Assembly (NCBI RefSeq): GCF_022843985.1
Contig: NZ_JALHMP010000017.1
Location: 32,270-96,269, forward strand
Reading direction: 5' to 3'
Origin: Phreatobacter sp.
Lineage (GTDB): Bacteria; Pseudomonadota; Alphaproteobacteria; Rhizobiales; Phreatobacteraceae
DNA: 64,000 nt
Position 1 is the stretch's first letter. The number at the start of each line of letters is the position of its first letter. This document shows positions 8,942 to 17,924 of this stretch, piece after piece. The notes below the pieces were generated by a model. The model was not told where the DNA came from. It searched no databases and saw only the letters and a program-made list of their open reading frames with translations. Both the position numbers and the translations under genes were made by a program.

Positions 8942-9385
8942 CTAGTCGCGGTCGCTTTCCGCCGGATCGATGGCCGGGCGGGCGCCGGCTCCGGCCCCGC
9001 GAACCCGGCCTTGCCGTTCGAGCCGTTGCGCCATGGCAGGCGTGGTGCCGGCACGGGCCGCCTCAAGCTCCTGACGGCGGGCGGCCTGCTCGGCCGGCGT
9101 CAGAAGTTCGGGCGTCTCGGAGGAACGTGGTGGCGGCGCCACGCGATCGGGGGGCGGGAGACGCGCGATCAACAACGCAGCACCGTAACCCGTCGCCCGG
9201 ATCGGCGCGGGATACCAGAGGCCGCCGCCAGCGACCGGCGGCAGGGGCGTGGGCTGCGAAGGGCCATAGGGCGAGGGATAGCCGTCATTGGCGTGCTGGC
9301 AACCGGCGAGCGCCAGCGCGGCGAGCGTCACGACAACAAGGCGTGGCGCGGCGCGGTCGACCAAGCGGCGGGATGAAACTGCCAT
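8942..9385 (-). CDS. Small proline-rich lipoprotein
   Basis: A 147-residue protein with a clear lipoprotein signal: basic N-terminus, hydrophobic stretch LVVVTLAALA, and lipobox L-A-G-C with the acylated cysteine at residue 29. The mature part is Pro/Gly-rich (YPSPYGPSQPTPLPP), followed by a helical Glu/Arg/Ala-rich segment. No enzymatic domain is recognised. It is transcribed divergently from phaC, the starts being 127 bp apart. Function unknown. Confidence 0.72.
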   Translation of the reverse strand: MAVSSRRLVDRAAPRLVVVTLAALALAGCQHANDGYPSPYGPSQPTPLPPVAGGGLWYPAPIRATGYGAALLIARLPPPDRVAPPPRSSETPELLTPAEQAARRQELEAARAGTTPAMAQRLERQGRVRGAGAGARPAIDPAESDRD

Positions 9386-9512
9386 AGCGCTCTCCGAGGG
9401 AAGCCGCACATCTTTTGCTTGGCGGCCACCGCATCGCCTTCCTAATATGCTCAGATGAAAAAGTGGACCGATTTCGTAATGGACGAAAGCGGCGATTTTC
9501 GGAGGGACGCTC

Positions 9513-12158
9513 ATGGCGAAACGCGATTCGGGCAAGCCGAAGTCGCCTAAGGCCTCGCGGAAAGCGCCCTCCCCGCAAGATGAGGTCGCAGCGGCCCCCC
9601 GGATGAAGAAGAAAAAGTCCGGCAAGCGGTCGAAAAAGCGGGACGCCGCATCCGCACGCCCGGCCGAGCCCGTAGCGCCCTTGTCCCAAACAGTGACGGC
9701 AAAGGCGGCCGAGGTCACGCAGGCAAGGACCAAGATGCCAAAGGCCGGCAGCCCCAAATCCGGGAGCACGAAAGCCGCCGCACCCAAATCGACGCAGCCC
9801 GTGTCGAAGACGGAAGCAAAGGTCGCAATCTCCAGGATCGAACCCTCCGGGAGCAAAACATCGACGATTGCGCCATCCCCCAAGCGCAAGCCTGCGGCAA
9901 CAGTTTCCAAGCCCGCTAACGCCAGACCCACCCCCGCCAAGAGTGCCGCCACCAAGAGCGCCACCACCAAGAACGCCACCGCCAAGAACGCCACCGCCAA
10001 GAACGCCACCGCCAAGAGCGCCACCGCCAAGAACGCCACCGCCAAGAACGCCACCGCCAAGAACGCCACCGCCAAGAGCGCCACCGCCAAGAGCGCCACC
10101 GCCAAGAGCGCCACCGCCGAGAGCACGGCGCTGCGCATCGCCGCGCCTGCACCGCCCGCCGCGGCGGCCAAGGCACCCCCGGTTGCGGTGCCGGTAAAGC
10201 CCGTCGCACCGTCAACTTCGCCACGCCGGGCCGTGCCCGCCGCGCGCTTGCCGCTCTCGACCCTGCTGGGCGAAAACCGTTCCGAGAAGAGCGCGGCCCC
10301 GATCCCGCCACCGGAACCCGCACCCGTCACCGTCGCACCGAAAGCCGCCGCGCCTGCCCCGGAACCGGCTGGCGACGACCCCTTCCGCTTCCAGGCCATG
10401 GATGTCGAGCGGCTGTCCTCCAACATTGCCAGGATGGTGGAGCTCGGCGGCAAGGCACTCGCCGCCTATCTCAAGCCGCGCGAGGCTGGCGCCCACCCCG
10501 CCGATTCGCCGGACGGCGTCGCCGACGTCGCCAAGACTCTCGGCCATGTCGCGGAATTCTGGCTGAAGGACCCGCAGCGGGCCATCGTGGCGCAGACAGA
10601 AATCGCCACCCGCTACATGGACCTGTGGACGCAGTCGCTGAAGTCCATGGCGGGAGAACCCGCCGAGCCGGTGGCCCGGCCTGACCCGCGCGACGCGCGG
10701 TTCAAGGACCCGCAATGGGAGAAGAACCCGTTCTTCGACTTCCTGAAGCAGTTCTATCTGGTGACCACCCATCTTGCCGATAAATTCGTCACCGAGGCCG
10801 AACTCGACGAGCACCTCAAGCACAAGGCGGCCTTCTACGCCAAGCAGATCGCCAACGCGCTCTCGCCGTCGAATTTCGTCGTCACCAACCCGGAACTGTT
10901 GCGCGAGACCATCTCGTCCAACGCCGAGAACCTCGTGCGCGGGATGAAAATGTTCGCCGAGGACGTGGAGCGCGGTGGCGGCGACCTGCGCATCCGCCAG
11001 TCCGACGACAGCCAGTTCGCGCTCGGCCGCAACCTCGCCATGACGCCGGGCAAGGTGGTCTACGAGAATGACCTGATCCAGCTCATCCAATACGAACCGA
11101 CGACCAAGGCCGTGGGCAAGGTGCCGCTGGTCATCGTTCCGCCCTGGATCAACAAATTCTACATTCTCGATCTCACCCAGGAGAAGAGCTTCATCAAATG
11201 GGCGGTCGACCAGGGCCTGACAGTCTTCGTCGTGTCCTGGGTCAATCCGGACCAGCGCCACGCCACCAAGAGCTTCGACGACTACATGCTGGAGGGACCG
11301 CTATCGGCCTTCCGCGTGGCCGGCGAGATCACCGGCGAGGAGAAGGTTCATACCATCGGCTACTGCGTCGGCGGCACTCTGCTGGCGGTGACCCTCGCCT
11401 ACATGGCGGCGAAGGGCATCGACAACGTCCAGACGGCGACCTTCTTCACCACCCAGGTGGACTTCACCTATGCCGGCGATCTCAAGGTCTTCGTTGACGA
11501 AGAGCAGATCCAGAGCCTCGAGAAGCGCATGGCTCAAACGGGCTATCTCGAAGGCAAGGCAATGGCCAATGCCTTCAACATGCTGCGCTCCAACGACCTG
11601 ATCTGGAGCTATTTCGTCAACAATTACATGAAGGGCAAGCAGCCGATGCCCTTTGACCTCCTCTACTGGAACGCCGATTCCCCCCGCATGCCCGCGGCGA
11701 ACCATTCCTTCTATCTCCGCCATTGTTACCTGCAGAACGATCTCAGCCAGGGCCGGATGCAGGTGGCGGGCGAGACCCTGGACCTCAAGAAGGTCAAGGT
11801 GCCGGTCTATAATCTGGCCGCCCGCGAGGACCACATCGCCCCGGCCCGTTCGGTCTTCATCGGCTCGCAGTGCTTCGGCGGACCGGTTGACTATGTGGTG
11901 GCCGGATCGGGGCACATTGCCGGCGTCGTCAACCCGCCCGCGAAGAACAAATACCAGCACTGGACCGGCGGCAAGCCGGAGGGCACCTTCGAGGACTGGA
12001 TCGCCGCAGCCAGCGAGCATCCCGGTTCCTGGTGGCCGCATTGGCGCGAATGGATCCGCAGCCACGACGGCGCGGAGGTTGAGGCGCGCCGCATCGGCTC
12101 CAATGCCCATCCGCCCATCGAGGACGCCCCTGGGCGCTATGTGAAAGTGAAGGACTGA
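9513..12158 (+). CDS. phaC: Class I polyhydroxyalkanoate synthase with long Lys/Ala-rich N-terminal extension
   Basis: An 881-residue protein; class I PhaC is normally close to 590. The C-terminal ~580 residues are a typical PHA synthase polymerising (R)-3-hydroxyacyl-CoA on granule surfaces: lipase-like box G-Y-C-V-G-G with catalytic Cys618, Asp773 in REDHIAP and His801 in GSGHIAG, with spacing matching the family. Residues 1 to about 285 are low-complexity, rich in Lys, Ala, Pro, Ser and Thr, and include twelve five-residue repeats of the A-T-A-K-N/S type (about residues 145-204). This resembles the basic AlaLys tails of nucleoid-binding phasins such as PhaF, which is an inference. The start has GGAGGG 6 nt upstream. 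A thioesterase gene follows after 2 bp. Confidence 0.95.
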   Translation: MAKRDSGKPKSPKASRKAPSPQDEVAAAPRMKKKKSGKRSKKRDAASARPAEPVAPLSQTVTAKAAEVTQARTKMPKAGSPKSGSTKAAAPKSTQPVSKTEAKVAISRIEPSGSKTSTIAPSPKRKPAATVSKPANARPTPAKSAATKSATTKNATAKNATAKNATAKSATAKNATAKNATAKNATAKSATAKSATAKSATAESTALRIAAPAPPAAAAKAPPVAVPVKPVAPSTSPRRAVPAARLPLSTLLGENRSEKSAAPIPPPEPAPVTVAPKAAAPAPEPAGDDPFRFQAMDVERLSSNIARMVELGGKALAAYLKPREAGAHPADSPDGVADVAKTLGHVAEFWLKDPQRAIVAQTEIATRYMDLWTQSLKSMAGEPAEPVARPDPRDARFKDPQWEKNPFFDFLKQFYLVTTHLADKFVTEAELDEHLKHKAAFYAKQIANALSPSNFVVTNPELLRETISSNAENLVRGMKMFAEDVERGGGDLRIRQSDDSQFALGRNLAMTPGKVVYENDLIQLIQYEPTTKAVGKVPLVIVPPWINKFYILDLTQEKSFIKWAVDQGLTVFVVSWVNPDQRHATKSFDDYMLEGPLSAFRVAGEITGEEKVHTIGYCVGGTLLAVTLAYMAAKGIDNVQTATFFTTQVDFTYAGDLKVFVDEEQIQSLEKRMAQTGYLEGKAMANAFNMLRSNDLIWSYFVNNYMKGKQPMPFDLLYWNADSPRMPAANHSFYLRHCYLQNDLSQGRMQVAGETLDLKKVKVPVYNLAAREDHIAPARSVFIGSQCFGGPVDYVVAGSGHIAGVVNPPAKNKYQHWTGGKPEGTFEDWIAAASEHPGSWWPHWREWIRSHDGAEVEARRIGSNAHPPIEDAPGRYVKVKD
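9945..10124 (+). repeat. 15-bp tandem repeat, twelve units, inside phaC
   Basis: Twelve consecutive 15-bp units, most reading GCCACCGCCAAGAAC or GCCACCGCCAAGAGC, run in frame and encode A-T-A-K-N/S. The first two and the last are slightly degenerate (ACC for GCC, GAG for AAG). The unit length is a multiple of three, so gain or loss of copies would keep the reading frame. Confidence 0.95.
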
Positions 12159-12160
12159 CA

Positions 12161-12595
12161 GTGCCTGTACCGCCCAGCGAGCGCCCGGCGCTCGAAGCCT
12201 ATCCGTTCCTGACCGTGCATCCCGTCCGCTACGGTGATCTCGACCCCAACAACCATGTGAACAATGCCGTCATCGGCACCTATCTGGAGATTGGCCGCAC
12301 CGAATTCTTCGACCGCGAGGGCATCCGCCTGACGGCCGAGGGGCGCGGCATCTCGCTCGTCCACATGGAGATCGAGTTCCACCGGGAGATCCTCTACCCC
12401 GGCTTCGTCCAGATCGTCTCCGGCATCCGCCGGGTGGGATCCTCGTCGCTCACCTTCGACCAGGCCGTTTTTGTCGACGGCATGCGGCACATCTCGGCTT
12501 CCACGACGACAGCCCAGGTCGACAAGGCGACAAAGCGCTCGACGCCGTGGAACGATGTCCAGCGCGCCAAGTTCGCGCGGCTGATGATGCGGTGA
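12161..12595 (+). CDS. Hotdog-fold acyl-CoA thioesterase
   Basis: A 144-residue protein of the 4-hydroxybenzoyl-CoA thioesterase/YbgC-type hotdog family. The signature RYGDLDPNNHVNNAV near residue 24 contains the catalytic-type acidic residue, and EIEFHREILYPG matches the central helix-strand region. Translation probably starts at GTG 12161, only 2 bp after the phaC stop, so it is likely coupled to phaC. Context suggests hydrolysis or recycling of acyl-CoA intermediates around PHA metabolism, but the substrate is not known. Confidence 0.85.
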   Translation: MPVPPSERPALEAYPFLTVHPVRYGDLDPNNHVNNAVIGTYLEIGRTEFFDREGIRLTAEGRGISLVHMEIEFHREILYPGFVQIVSGIRRVGSSSLTFDQAVFVDGMRHISASTTTAQVDKATKRSTPWNDVQRAKFARLMMR

Positions 12596-12628
12596 GGAGC
12601 CCGGCGCCGCGGCTGCGCCCTCGCCCGC

Positions 12629-13678
12629 TCAGGGGAACAGGGCGATCTGCTCAAGGCCCGTCGTCTCGGGAAAACCGAGGACAAGGTTCATGTTCTGGAG
12701 CGCCTGTCCCGCCGAACCCTTCACCAGGTTGTCGAGCGTCGAGATGACAATGGCGCGGCCGGGAATGCGATCGGCGAAGACGCCGATCTGCACGTAGTTG
12801 GAGCCGCGGACATTCTGGGTCTGCGGCACGACACCCTTCGGCGCCACATGGACGAAAGGCTCGTCCCGGTAGGCCTCGGCCAGGGCCTGGCGCAGATCGT
12901 CGGCAGTCGCCCCGTTCAGCCGGACATAGGACGTGCAAAGCTCGCCGCGCGCCATGGGAATGAGGTGGGGCGTGAAATTGATCGTGACTTCGCCGCCGAC
13001 TGCAACGCCGATCTCCTGCTCGATCTCGGGCGCATGGCGGTGCTTGCCGATCGAATAGGGCGAGAGCCCCTCGCCGGCCTCCGAGAACAGCGTGTTCTGC
13101 TTCAGGCCGCGACCGGCGCCGGTGACGCCCGATTTGGCGTCGACGATGATGTCGTTGGCATGGATGAGGCCTGCCCTGGCGATCGGCACCAGCGCCAGCA
13201 GCGTCGCGGTCGGGTAACAGCCCGGACAGGCGACGAGGCGCGCCGCCGTGATCTCCTTCCGGTAGAGCTCGGTGAGGCCGTAGACCGCCTCCTTCTGCAG
13301 TTCCGGCGCCTGGTGCTCGTGGCCGTACCACTCGGCATAGGTCGCGCCGTCCCGCAGACGGAAATCGGCCGACATATCGAGGATCTTGATCTTCGGATTG
13401 GCGGCGAGGACCGCGGCTGTGATTTCCTGGGTGGTCCCATGCGGCAGGCCGCAGAACACGGCGTCGAGGCCGGTCCAGTCGACGCTCTCCCAGGCAACCA
13501 GCTTCGGCAGATCGAGCATGAAGAAATGCGGAAAGACGTCGACCATCGCCTTGCCGGCATGGGTGTTCGCCGTCAAAGCGACGATCTCGACATGCGGATG
13601 GCGCGCGGCAAGGCGGACGGCATCGGCGCCGGTGTAACCAGAGGCTCCGAGGATCGCGATTTTGGCCTTGGTCGCCAT
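12629..13678 (-). CDS. argC: N-acetyl-gamma-glutamyl-phosphate reductase
   Basis: A 349-residue enzyme of arginine synthesis that reduces N-acetylglutamyl phosphate to the semialdehyde. The N-terminus has the dinucleotide-binding motif ILGASGYTGADAVRL; the active-site segment ACPGCYPTA carries the probable nucleophile Cys154. Length matches the family's long form. The start has GGAG upstream. A strong minus-strand terminator sits 48-72 bp before the start codon, so its promoter must lie very close, or the gene has an attenuator-like leader. Confidence 0.95.
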   Translation of the reverse strand: MATKAKIAILGASGYTGADAVRLAARHPHVEIVALTANTHAGKAMVDVFPHFFMLDLPKLVAWESVDWTGLDAVFCGLPHGTTQEITAAVLAANPKIKILDMSADFRLRDGATYAEWYGHEHQAPELQKEAVYGLTELYRKEITAARLVACPGCYPTATLLALVPIARAGLIHANDIIVDAKSGVTGAGRGLKQNTLFSEAGEGLSPYSIGKHRHAPEIEQEIGVAVGGEVTINFTPHLIPMARGELCTSYVRLNGATADDLRQALAEAYRDEPFVHVAPKGVVPQTQNVRGSNYVQIGVFADRIPGRAIVISTLDNLVKGSAGQALQNMNLVLGFPETTGLEQIALFP

Positions 13679-13725
13679 GGCAGTCTCCGCAGGGTGCGAG
13701 AAGTCGGGTTCAGCATGTCACGGAC

Positions 13726-13750
13726 AAAAAAGCCGCGCTGGGAGCGCGGC
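13726..13750 (-). terminator. Rho-independent terminator
   Basis: On the minus strand GCCGCGC, loop TCCCA, GCGCGGC is followed directly by six T (13731-13726). The stem is seven perfect GC pairs. It lies 143 bp beyond the adenosyltransferase stop and 48 bp before argC, so it ends the upstream unit, or a short RNA made from the intergenic region. Confidence 0.88.
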
Positions 13751-13893
13751 AATCGGATCGATTATCAGGGCACGGGCCCGCGCGCTCATCGCTGGATGAA
13801 GATGGAGCGTCGGGAACGGGTGAAGGCCGGTGACATCAGCGCTTCATGCAATCGGCTCATGTCACTGTCAAGACAGGTCCGACCGACGGTCCG

Positions 13894-14472
13894 TCAGCGG
13901 TTCTTCCCCGGCACCCAGAGCACGTCCGCCTTGCCCTTGTCGTTGAGATAGCGCGCGGCCACGAACAGGAAGTCCGACAGGCGGTTGACGTACTTCAGCG
14001 CCGGTGCCGAGATCCCCTCGCCCGGGCGGCGCACGAGGTCGACCATGATCCGCTCGGCCCGCCGCGCCACGGTGCGGGCGACGTGGAGATGCGCCGAGGC
14101 GGGGCTGCCGCCAGGCAGGATGAAGCTTTTCAGCGGATCGAGTTCGGCATTGAGCTGGTCGATTTCCTGCTCGATGCGGTTCACCTGGGCATCGACGATA
14201 CGGAGCGGCTCGTAACCGAGGTCCTCGCCGAGATCAGGTGTGGCGAGATCGGCGCCAAGGTCGAACAGATCGTTCTGGATTCGCATCAGCATTGCGTCGA
14301 CCACGGGGTGTCCGGCGGTCGCCAGCCGCGCGACGCCGAGCGCCGAATTGGCCTCGTCGATGCAGCCATAGGCCTCGACGCGCAGATCCGACTTCAGCCG
14401 CCGCGGTCCTGCCGCCAGCCCCGTCGTCCCGTCGTCGCCGGTCTTGGTGTAGATCTTGTTCAGCTTGACCAT
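13894..14472 (-). CDS. PduO-type cob(I)alamin adenosyltransferase
   Basis: A 192-residue enzyme that transfers the adenosyl group of ATP to cob(I)alamin, making coenzyme B12. The N-terminal ATP-binding motif KIYTKTGDDGTTGL, then VEAYGCIDEANSALG and the C-terminal RTVARRAERIMVDL and NRLSDFLFVAAR segments are characteristic of the PduO family. It is the third of three closely spaced minus-strand genes (TspO, HIG1-type, this one), the gap to its neighbour being 17 bp. Confidence 0.93.
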   Translation of the reverse strand: MVKLNKIYTKTGDDGTTGLAAGPRRLKSDLRVEAYGCIDEANSALGVARLATAGHPVVDAMLMRIQNDLFDLGADLATPDLGEDLGYEPLRIVDAQVNRIEQEIDQLNAELDPLKSFILPGGSPASAHLHVARTVARRAERIMVDLVRRPGEGISAPALKYVNRLSDFLFVAARYLNDKGKADVLWVPGKNR

Positions 14473-14489
14473 GCCGTTCGTCCCTGTCC

Positions 14490-14681
14490 TCAGCCGCCGC
14501 TCGACTTGTAATAGATGGCGATGACGATGATGACGATGGCGACGAACTGCAGACCGACGCGCCAGCGCATCAATTTCTGCGACGTGTTCGGGTCGCCGCC
14601 CCGCATCATGTTTGCAAGACCCATGACCAGAACAATGGCCACGGCCGCGATGGCTACGGGTACGAGCATATTGAAGGACAT
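14490..14681 (-). CDS. HIG1-domain twin-transmembrane protein
   Basis: A 63-residue membrane protein with two hydrophobic helices (LVPVAIAAVAIVLVMGL and FVAIVIIVIAIYY) joined by a basic loop containing NTSQKLMRWRVGLQF, the HIG1 signature. Bacterial HIG1-type proteins are small inner-membrane proteins, some associated with cytochrome oxidase. It ends 17 bp before the adenosyltransferase start. The role here is unproven. Confidence 0.82.
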   Translation of the reverse strand: MSFNMLVPVAIAAVAIVLVMGLANMMRGGDPNTSQKLMRWRVGLQFVAIVIIVIAIYYKSSGG

Positions 14682-14695
14682 CGGGCGATTTCCTG

Positions 14696-15205
14696 TCAGC
14701 CGTTCAGCCGCCAGAGGGCGACATTCAGCAAAGTGGCGTAGCTGACCCACGCAAGATAGGGGATGAGAAGGAGGGAGGCCAAGCGATCCTTGGTCCAGCC
14801 ATAGACGATGGTGGCAAGGATGGCGAACCACAGGGCAACGATGACGGCGATGGCCGCGCCCATGGACTGGCCGTAGAAAAACACCCAGGACCATGCCGCG
14901 TTGAGCGCCAACTGGGTGGCGTAGAGTGCCAGCACCGGTTCCTTGTCGCGCATGGGCGAGAGAACGTAGCGCGCACCGGCCACTGCGATCATGACATAGA
15001 GAACAGTCCAGACGGGGCCGAAGACCCAGTTCGGCGGATTGAAGATGGGCTTGACCAGGGCCGGATACCAGCTCGTGAGTCCATAGGAATTCGCAAGACC
15101 CCCGGTGGCTGCGACCAGAGCGCAGACCAGGATGAAGCCCGCATGGACCGCGACGGTGCCGCCGGTCGATATCCGATTGTCCACGCCGGGCTTCCTCATG
15201 CTCAT
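14696..15205 (-). CDS. tspO: TspO/MBR family tryptophan-rich sensory protein
   Basis: About 169 residues, five hydrophobic segments, with hallmark motifs SWYPALVKPIFNPPNW, WTVLYVMIAVAG, ALNAAWSWVFF and a C-terminal WVSYATLLN. TspO is an outer- or inner-membrane porphyrin-binding protein implicated in oxygen- and tetrapyrrole-dependent control in alphaproteobacteria. The start is uncertain: ATG 15205 is used, ATG 15199 and a start at 15259 are alternatives. The neighbouring B12 adenosyltransferase fits a tetrapyrrole theme, but that link is an inference. Confidence 0.88.
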   Translation of the reverse strand: MSMRKPGVDNRISTGGTVAVHAGFILVCALVAATGGLANSYGLTSWYPALVKPIFNPPNWVFGPVWTVLYVMIAVAGARYVLSPMRDKEPVLALYATQLALNAAWSWVFFYGQSMGAAIAVIVALWFAILATIVYGWTKDRLASLLLIPYLAWVSYATLLNVALWRLNG

Positions 15206-15405
15206 GCGGACCACTACGTTGTGGCAACGCAGGGGGATCAGCGGCGTTCCGCAAACCACGCCACCGCCATGGTAGCGAGGCAGGACGGCGCCCCCGGCAG
15301 GGAGCGCCGATGCGTCCGGAGCGTTTCCGTTCCGTTCGTGCCGAAGCCACGCTATGCCATCATGGCGCTGGGTGATTCGCGGCCGCCCCGCGGCCTGAGG
15401 ATGTT

Positions 15406-17457
15406 ATGACGATGGACAATTCCAACGACCTTTTCGGAGGCCCGAAGGAACCCGCAGCCAAGCCGCCGTCGGTGGCCCGCGCCCGGCCGGAGCCCGCCAA
15501 GGCGGTCAAGGCGGCCGGCACGCCCGGCGAACAGGGCTATTCCGCCTCCGACATCGAGGTTCTTGAGGGGCTCGAGCCGGTGCGCCGCCGCCCGGGCATG
15601 TATATCGGCGGCACCGACGAGAAGGCCCTGCACCATCTCTTCGCCGAGGTCATCGACAATGCCATGGACGAGGCGGTGGCAGGTCACGCCACCTGGATCG
15701 AGGTGGAACTGTCGTCCGACGGCTCGCTCTCCGTCACCGACAACGGCCGCGGCATCCCGGTGGACCCGCACCCGAAGTTCCCTGGCAAGTCGGCGCTCGA
15801 AGTGATCATGTGCACGCTCCATGCGGGCGGCAAGTTCGATTCCAAGGTCTATGAGACCTCCGGGGGCCTGCACGGCGTCGGCGTCTCGGTCGTCAACGCC
15901 CTTTCCGTGACGCTCGACGTCGAGGTGGCCCGCGGCCAGATGCTCTACCGCCAGCGCTTCTCGCGCGGCATTCCGCAGACCGGCCTTGAGGAACTCGGCC
16001 GCGTCAACAACCGTCGCGGCACCAGGGTACGTTTCGTGCCGGATCCGGAGATCTTCAAGGAGACGAGCACCTTCAAGCCGGCGCGCCTGTTCAAGATGGC
16101 GCGCTCCAAGGCCTATCTCTTCGGCGGGGTCGAAATCCGCTGGTCCTGCGATCCCGACCTCGTCAAGGGCATCGACACGCCGGACAAGGCCGTGCTGCGC
16201 TTCCCCGGCGGCCTCAAGGACTATCTCGCCGCAACCCTCGACGGCGCAACACGCGTCCACCCGGACATTTTTGGCGGCAGGCTCGACAAGCAGGGCCACG
16301 GCTCGGTGGAGTGGGCCATCGGCTGGGTCGGCGACCAGGACGGCTTCGTCTCCTCCTATTGCAACACCATCCCCACACCGGACGGCGGCACCCACGAACA
16401 GGGCCTGCGCATCGCCCTGCTGCGCGGCCTGAAGGACCATGCCGAGCGCACCGGCAACAAGCGCGCCGCCCAGGCCACTGCCGACGACGTGCTCTCGGGC
16501 TGCTGCGTCATGCTCTCGGTCTTCATCCGCGAGCCGGAATTCCAGGGCCAGACCAAGGACAAGCTCGCGACCTCGGAGGCCTCGCGCATCGTCGAGAACG
16601 CCATCCGCGACCCCTTCGACCATTGGCTCGCCGGAAATCCGAACCAGGCAAACCGACTGCTCGAATGGGTCATCGAGCGGGCCGAGGAACGCCTGCGCCG
16701 CCGCGCCGAGAAGGATGTCAGCCGCAAGACCGCCGTGCGCAAGCTGCGCCTGCCCGGCAAGCTGGCGGATTGCTCCAACACTTCCGCCGCCGGCTCGGAG
16801 ATCTTCATCGTCGAGGGGGATTCCGCCGGCGGCTCCGCCAAGCAGGCCCGCGACCGCCAGACCCAGGCGATCCTGCCGCTCCGCGGCAAGATCCTCAACG
16901 TCGCCTCGGCGGGGCGCGACAAGCTCGCCCAGAACCAGCAGCTCTCCGATCTGACCCAGGCGCTCGGCTGCGGCACCGGCTCGCACTACCGCGACGACGA
17001 CCTGCGCTATGAGCGGGTCATCATCATGACCGATGCCGATGTCGACGGCGCCCATATCGCCAGCCTGCTGATCACCTTCTTCTACCGGCAGATGCCGCGC
17101 CTCATCGACCAGGGCCATCTCTATCTGGCCGTGCCACCGCTCTACCGCCTGACCCAGGGCGGCAAGACGCTCTATGCGCGCGACGACGCCCACAAGGACG
17201 AACTCCTGCGCACCGCCTTCAAGGGCAACCAGAAGGTTGAGATTGGCCGCTTCAAGGGCCTCGGCGAGATGATGCCGCAGCAGTTGAAGGAGACGACCAT
17301 GGACAAGAAGGTGCGCACCCTGCTGCGCGTGGGTATCGTGCCCGAGGACCGCCCGGAGACCTCCGACAGCGTCGAGCGGCTGATGGGCGTCAAGGCCGAA
17401 CCGCGCTTCGCCTTCATCCAGGAACGCGCCGAATTCGCCGAGGAGCTGGATATCTGA
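15406..17457 (+). CDS. parE: DNA topoisomerase IV subunit B
   Basis: A 683-residue ATPase subunit that decatenates daughter chromosomes with ParC. The GHKL ATPase domain shows VIDNAMDEA, DNGRGIPVD and GLHGVGVSVVNALS; the TOPRIM domain shows EGDSAGGSAKQARDR and TDADVDGAHI; the C-terminal gyrase-B segment has GRFKGLGEMMP. The first ~45 residues are a low-complexity Pro/Ala/Lys extension typical of Hyphomicrobiales ParE. ATG 15412 is an alternative start. It is followed after 2 bp by a small exported protein gene. Confidence 0.96.
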   Translation: MTMDNSNDLFGGPKEPAAKPPSVARARPEPAKAVKAAGTPGEQGYSASDIEVLEGLEPVRRRPGMYIGGTDEKALHHLFAEVIDNAMDEAVAGHATWIEVELSSDGSLSVTDNGRGIPVDPHPKFPGKSALEVIMCTLHAGGKFDSKVYETSGGLHGVGVSVVNALSVTLDVEVARGQMLYRQRFSRGIPQTGLEELGRVNNRRGTRVRFVPDPEIFKETSTFKPARLFKMARSKAYLFGGVEIRWSCDPDLVKGIDTPDKAVLRFPGGLKDYLAATLDGATRVHPDIFGGRLDKQGHGSVEWAIGWVGDQDGFVSSYCNTIPTPDGGTHEQGLRIALLRGLKDHAERTGNKRAAQATADDVLSGCCVMLSVFIREPEFQGQTKDKLATSEASRIVENAIRDPFDHWLAGNPNQANRLLEWVIERAEERLRRRAEKDVSRKTAVRKLRLPGKLADCSNTSAAGSEIFIVEGDSAGGSAKQARDRQTQAILPLRGKILNVASAGRDKLAQNQQLSDLTQALGCGTGSHYRDDDLRYERVIIMTDADVDGAHIASLLITFFYRQMPRLIDQGHLYLAVPPLYRLTQGGKTLYARDDAHKDELLRTAFKGNQKVEIGRFKGLGEMMPQQLKETTMDKKVRTLLRVGIVPEDRPETSDSVERLMGVKAEPRFAFIQERAEFAEELDI

Positions 17458-17459
17458 CC

Positions 17460-17921
17460 ATGGGAGGGCTGCTGGCGGTATCGGCAGGCCTGGTGCTGTT
17501 GGTGACGCCCCTCGCCGCCGGGCCCCTTCGCGCCCAGGGTTCCGACCCTGTCCGTGCCCTCTCCACCCTCGCCCCGGAGGTGATGTTCGTGCGGGCGACG
17601 GGCAGCTGGTCGTCAGGCGAGCGGAGCGGAACCACGCGCATCGTTCTCCTGCGTTCAGGATCGCCGGACGGGGCCCAGCGGCTCTTCGTCCAGTGGCTGA
17701 ACCGGCCCGAGGACGCTGCCGGCCGCCCGGCCGTGGCCGCCACCGAGGAAATCCCGGAAATCTTCGACTGGCGCATCGGCGTCGGGGATTACCGCGTCGA
17801 GCCCGACGCCAATGGCGCCCGCATCGTCCTCGACGGCCGGATCATCGGCACCGACCGCAACCGCCGCTACCTGCTGTCGATCGGCCCGCCTGGTGAGGTC
17901 TCCTTCTCGGCGCTGCGCTGA
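17460..17921 (+). CDS. Hypothetical exported protein
   Basis: A 153-residue protein with a hydrophobic signal segment (LLAVSAGLVLLVTPLAAG) and probable cleavage near residue 25. The mature part is predicted beta-rich (MFVRATGSWSSGERSGTTRI, then DYRVEPDANGARIVLDGR). It starts 2 bp after the parE stop and so is probably cotranscribed. No known domain is recognised; function unknown. Confidence 0.7.
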   Translation: MGGLLAVSAGLVLLVTPLAAGPLRAQGSDPVRALSTLAPEVMFVRATGSWSSGERSGTTRIVLLRSGSPDGAQRLFVQWLNRPEDAAGRPAVAATEEIPEIFDWRIGVGDYRVEPDANGARIVLDGRIIGTDRNRRYLLSIGPPGEVSFSALR

Positions 17922-17924
17922 CTG

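Noticed and set aside
9945..10124. Regular short repeats that could suggest a CRISPR array
   Set aside because: Units are contiguous 15-mers with no spacers and they encode protein in frame, so it is a coding tandem repeat.
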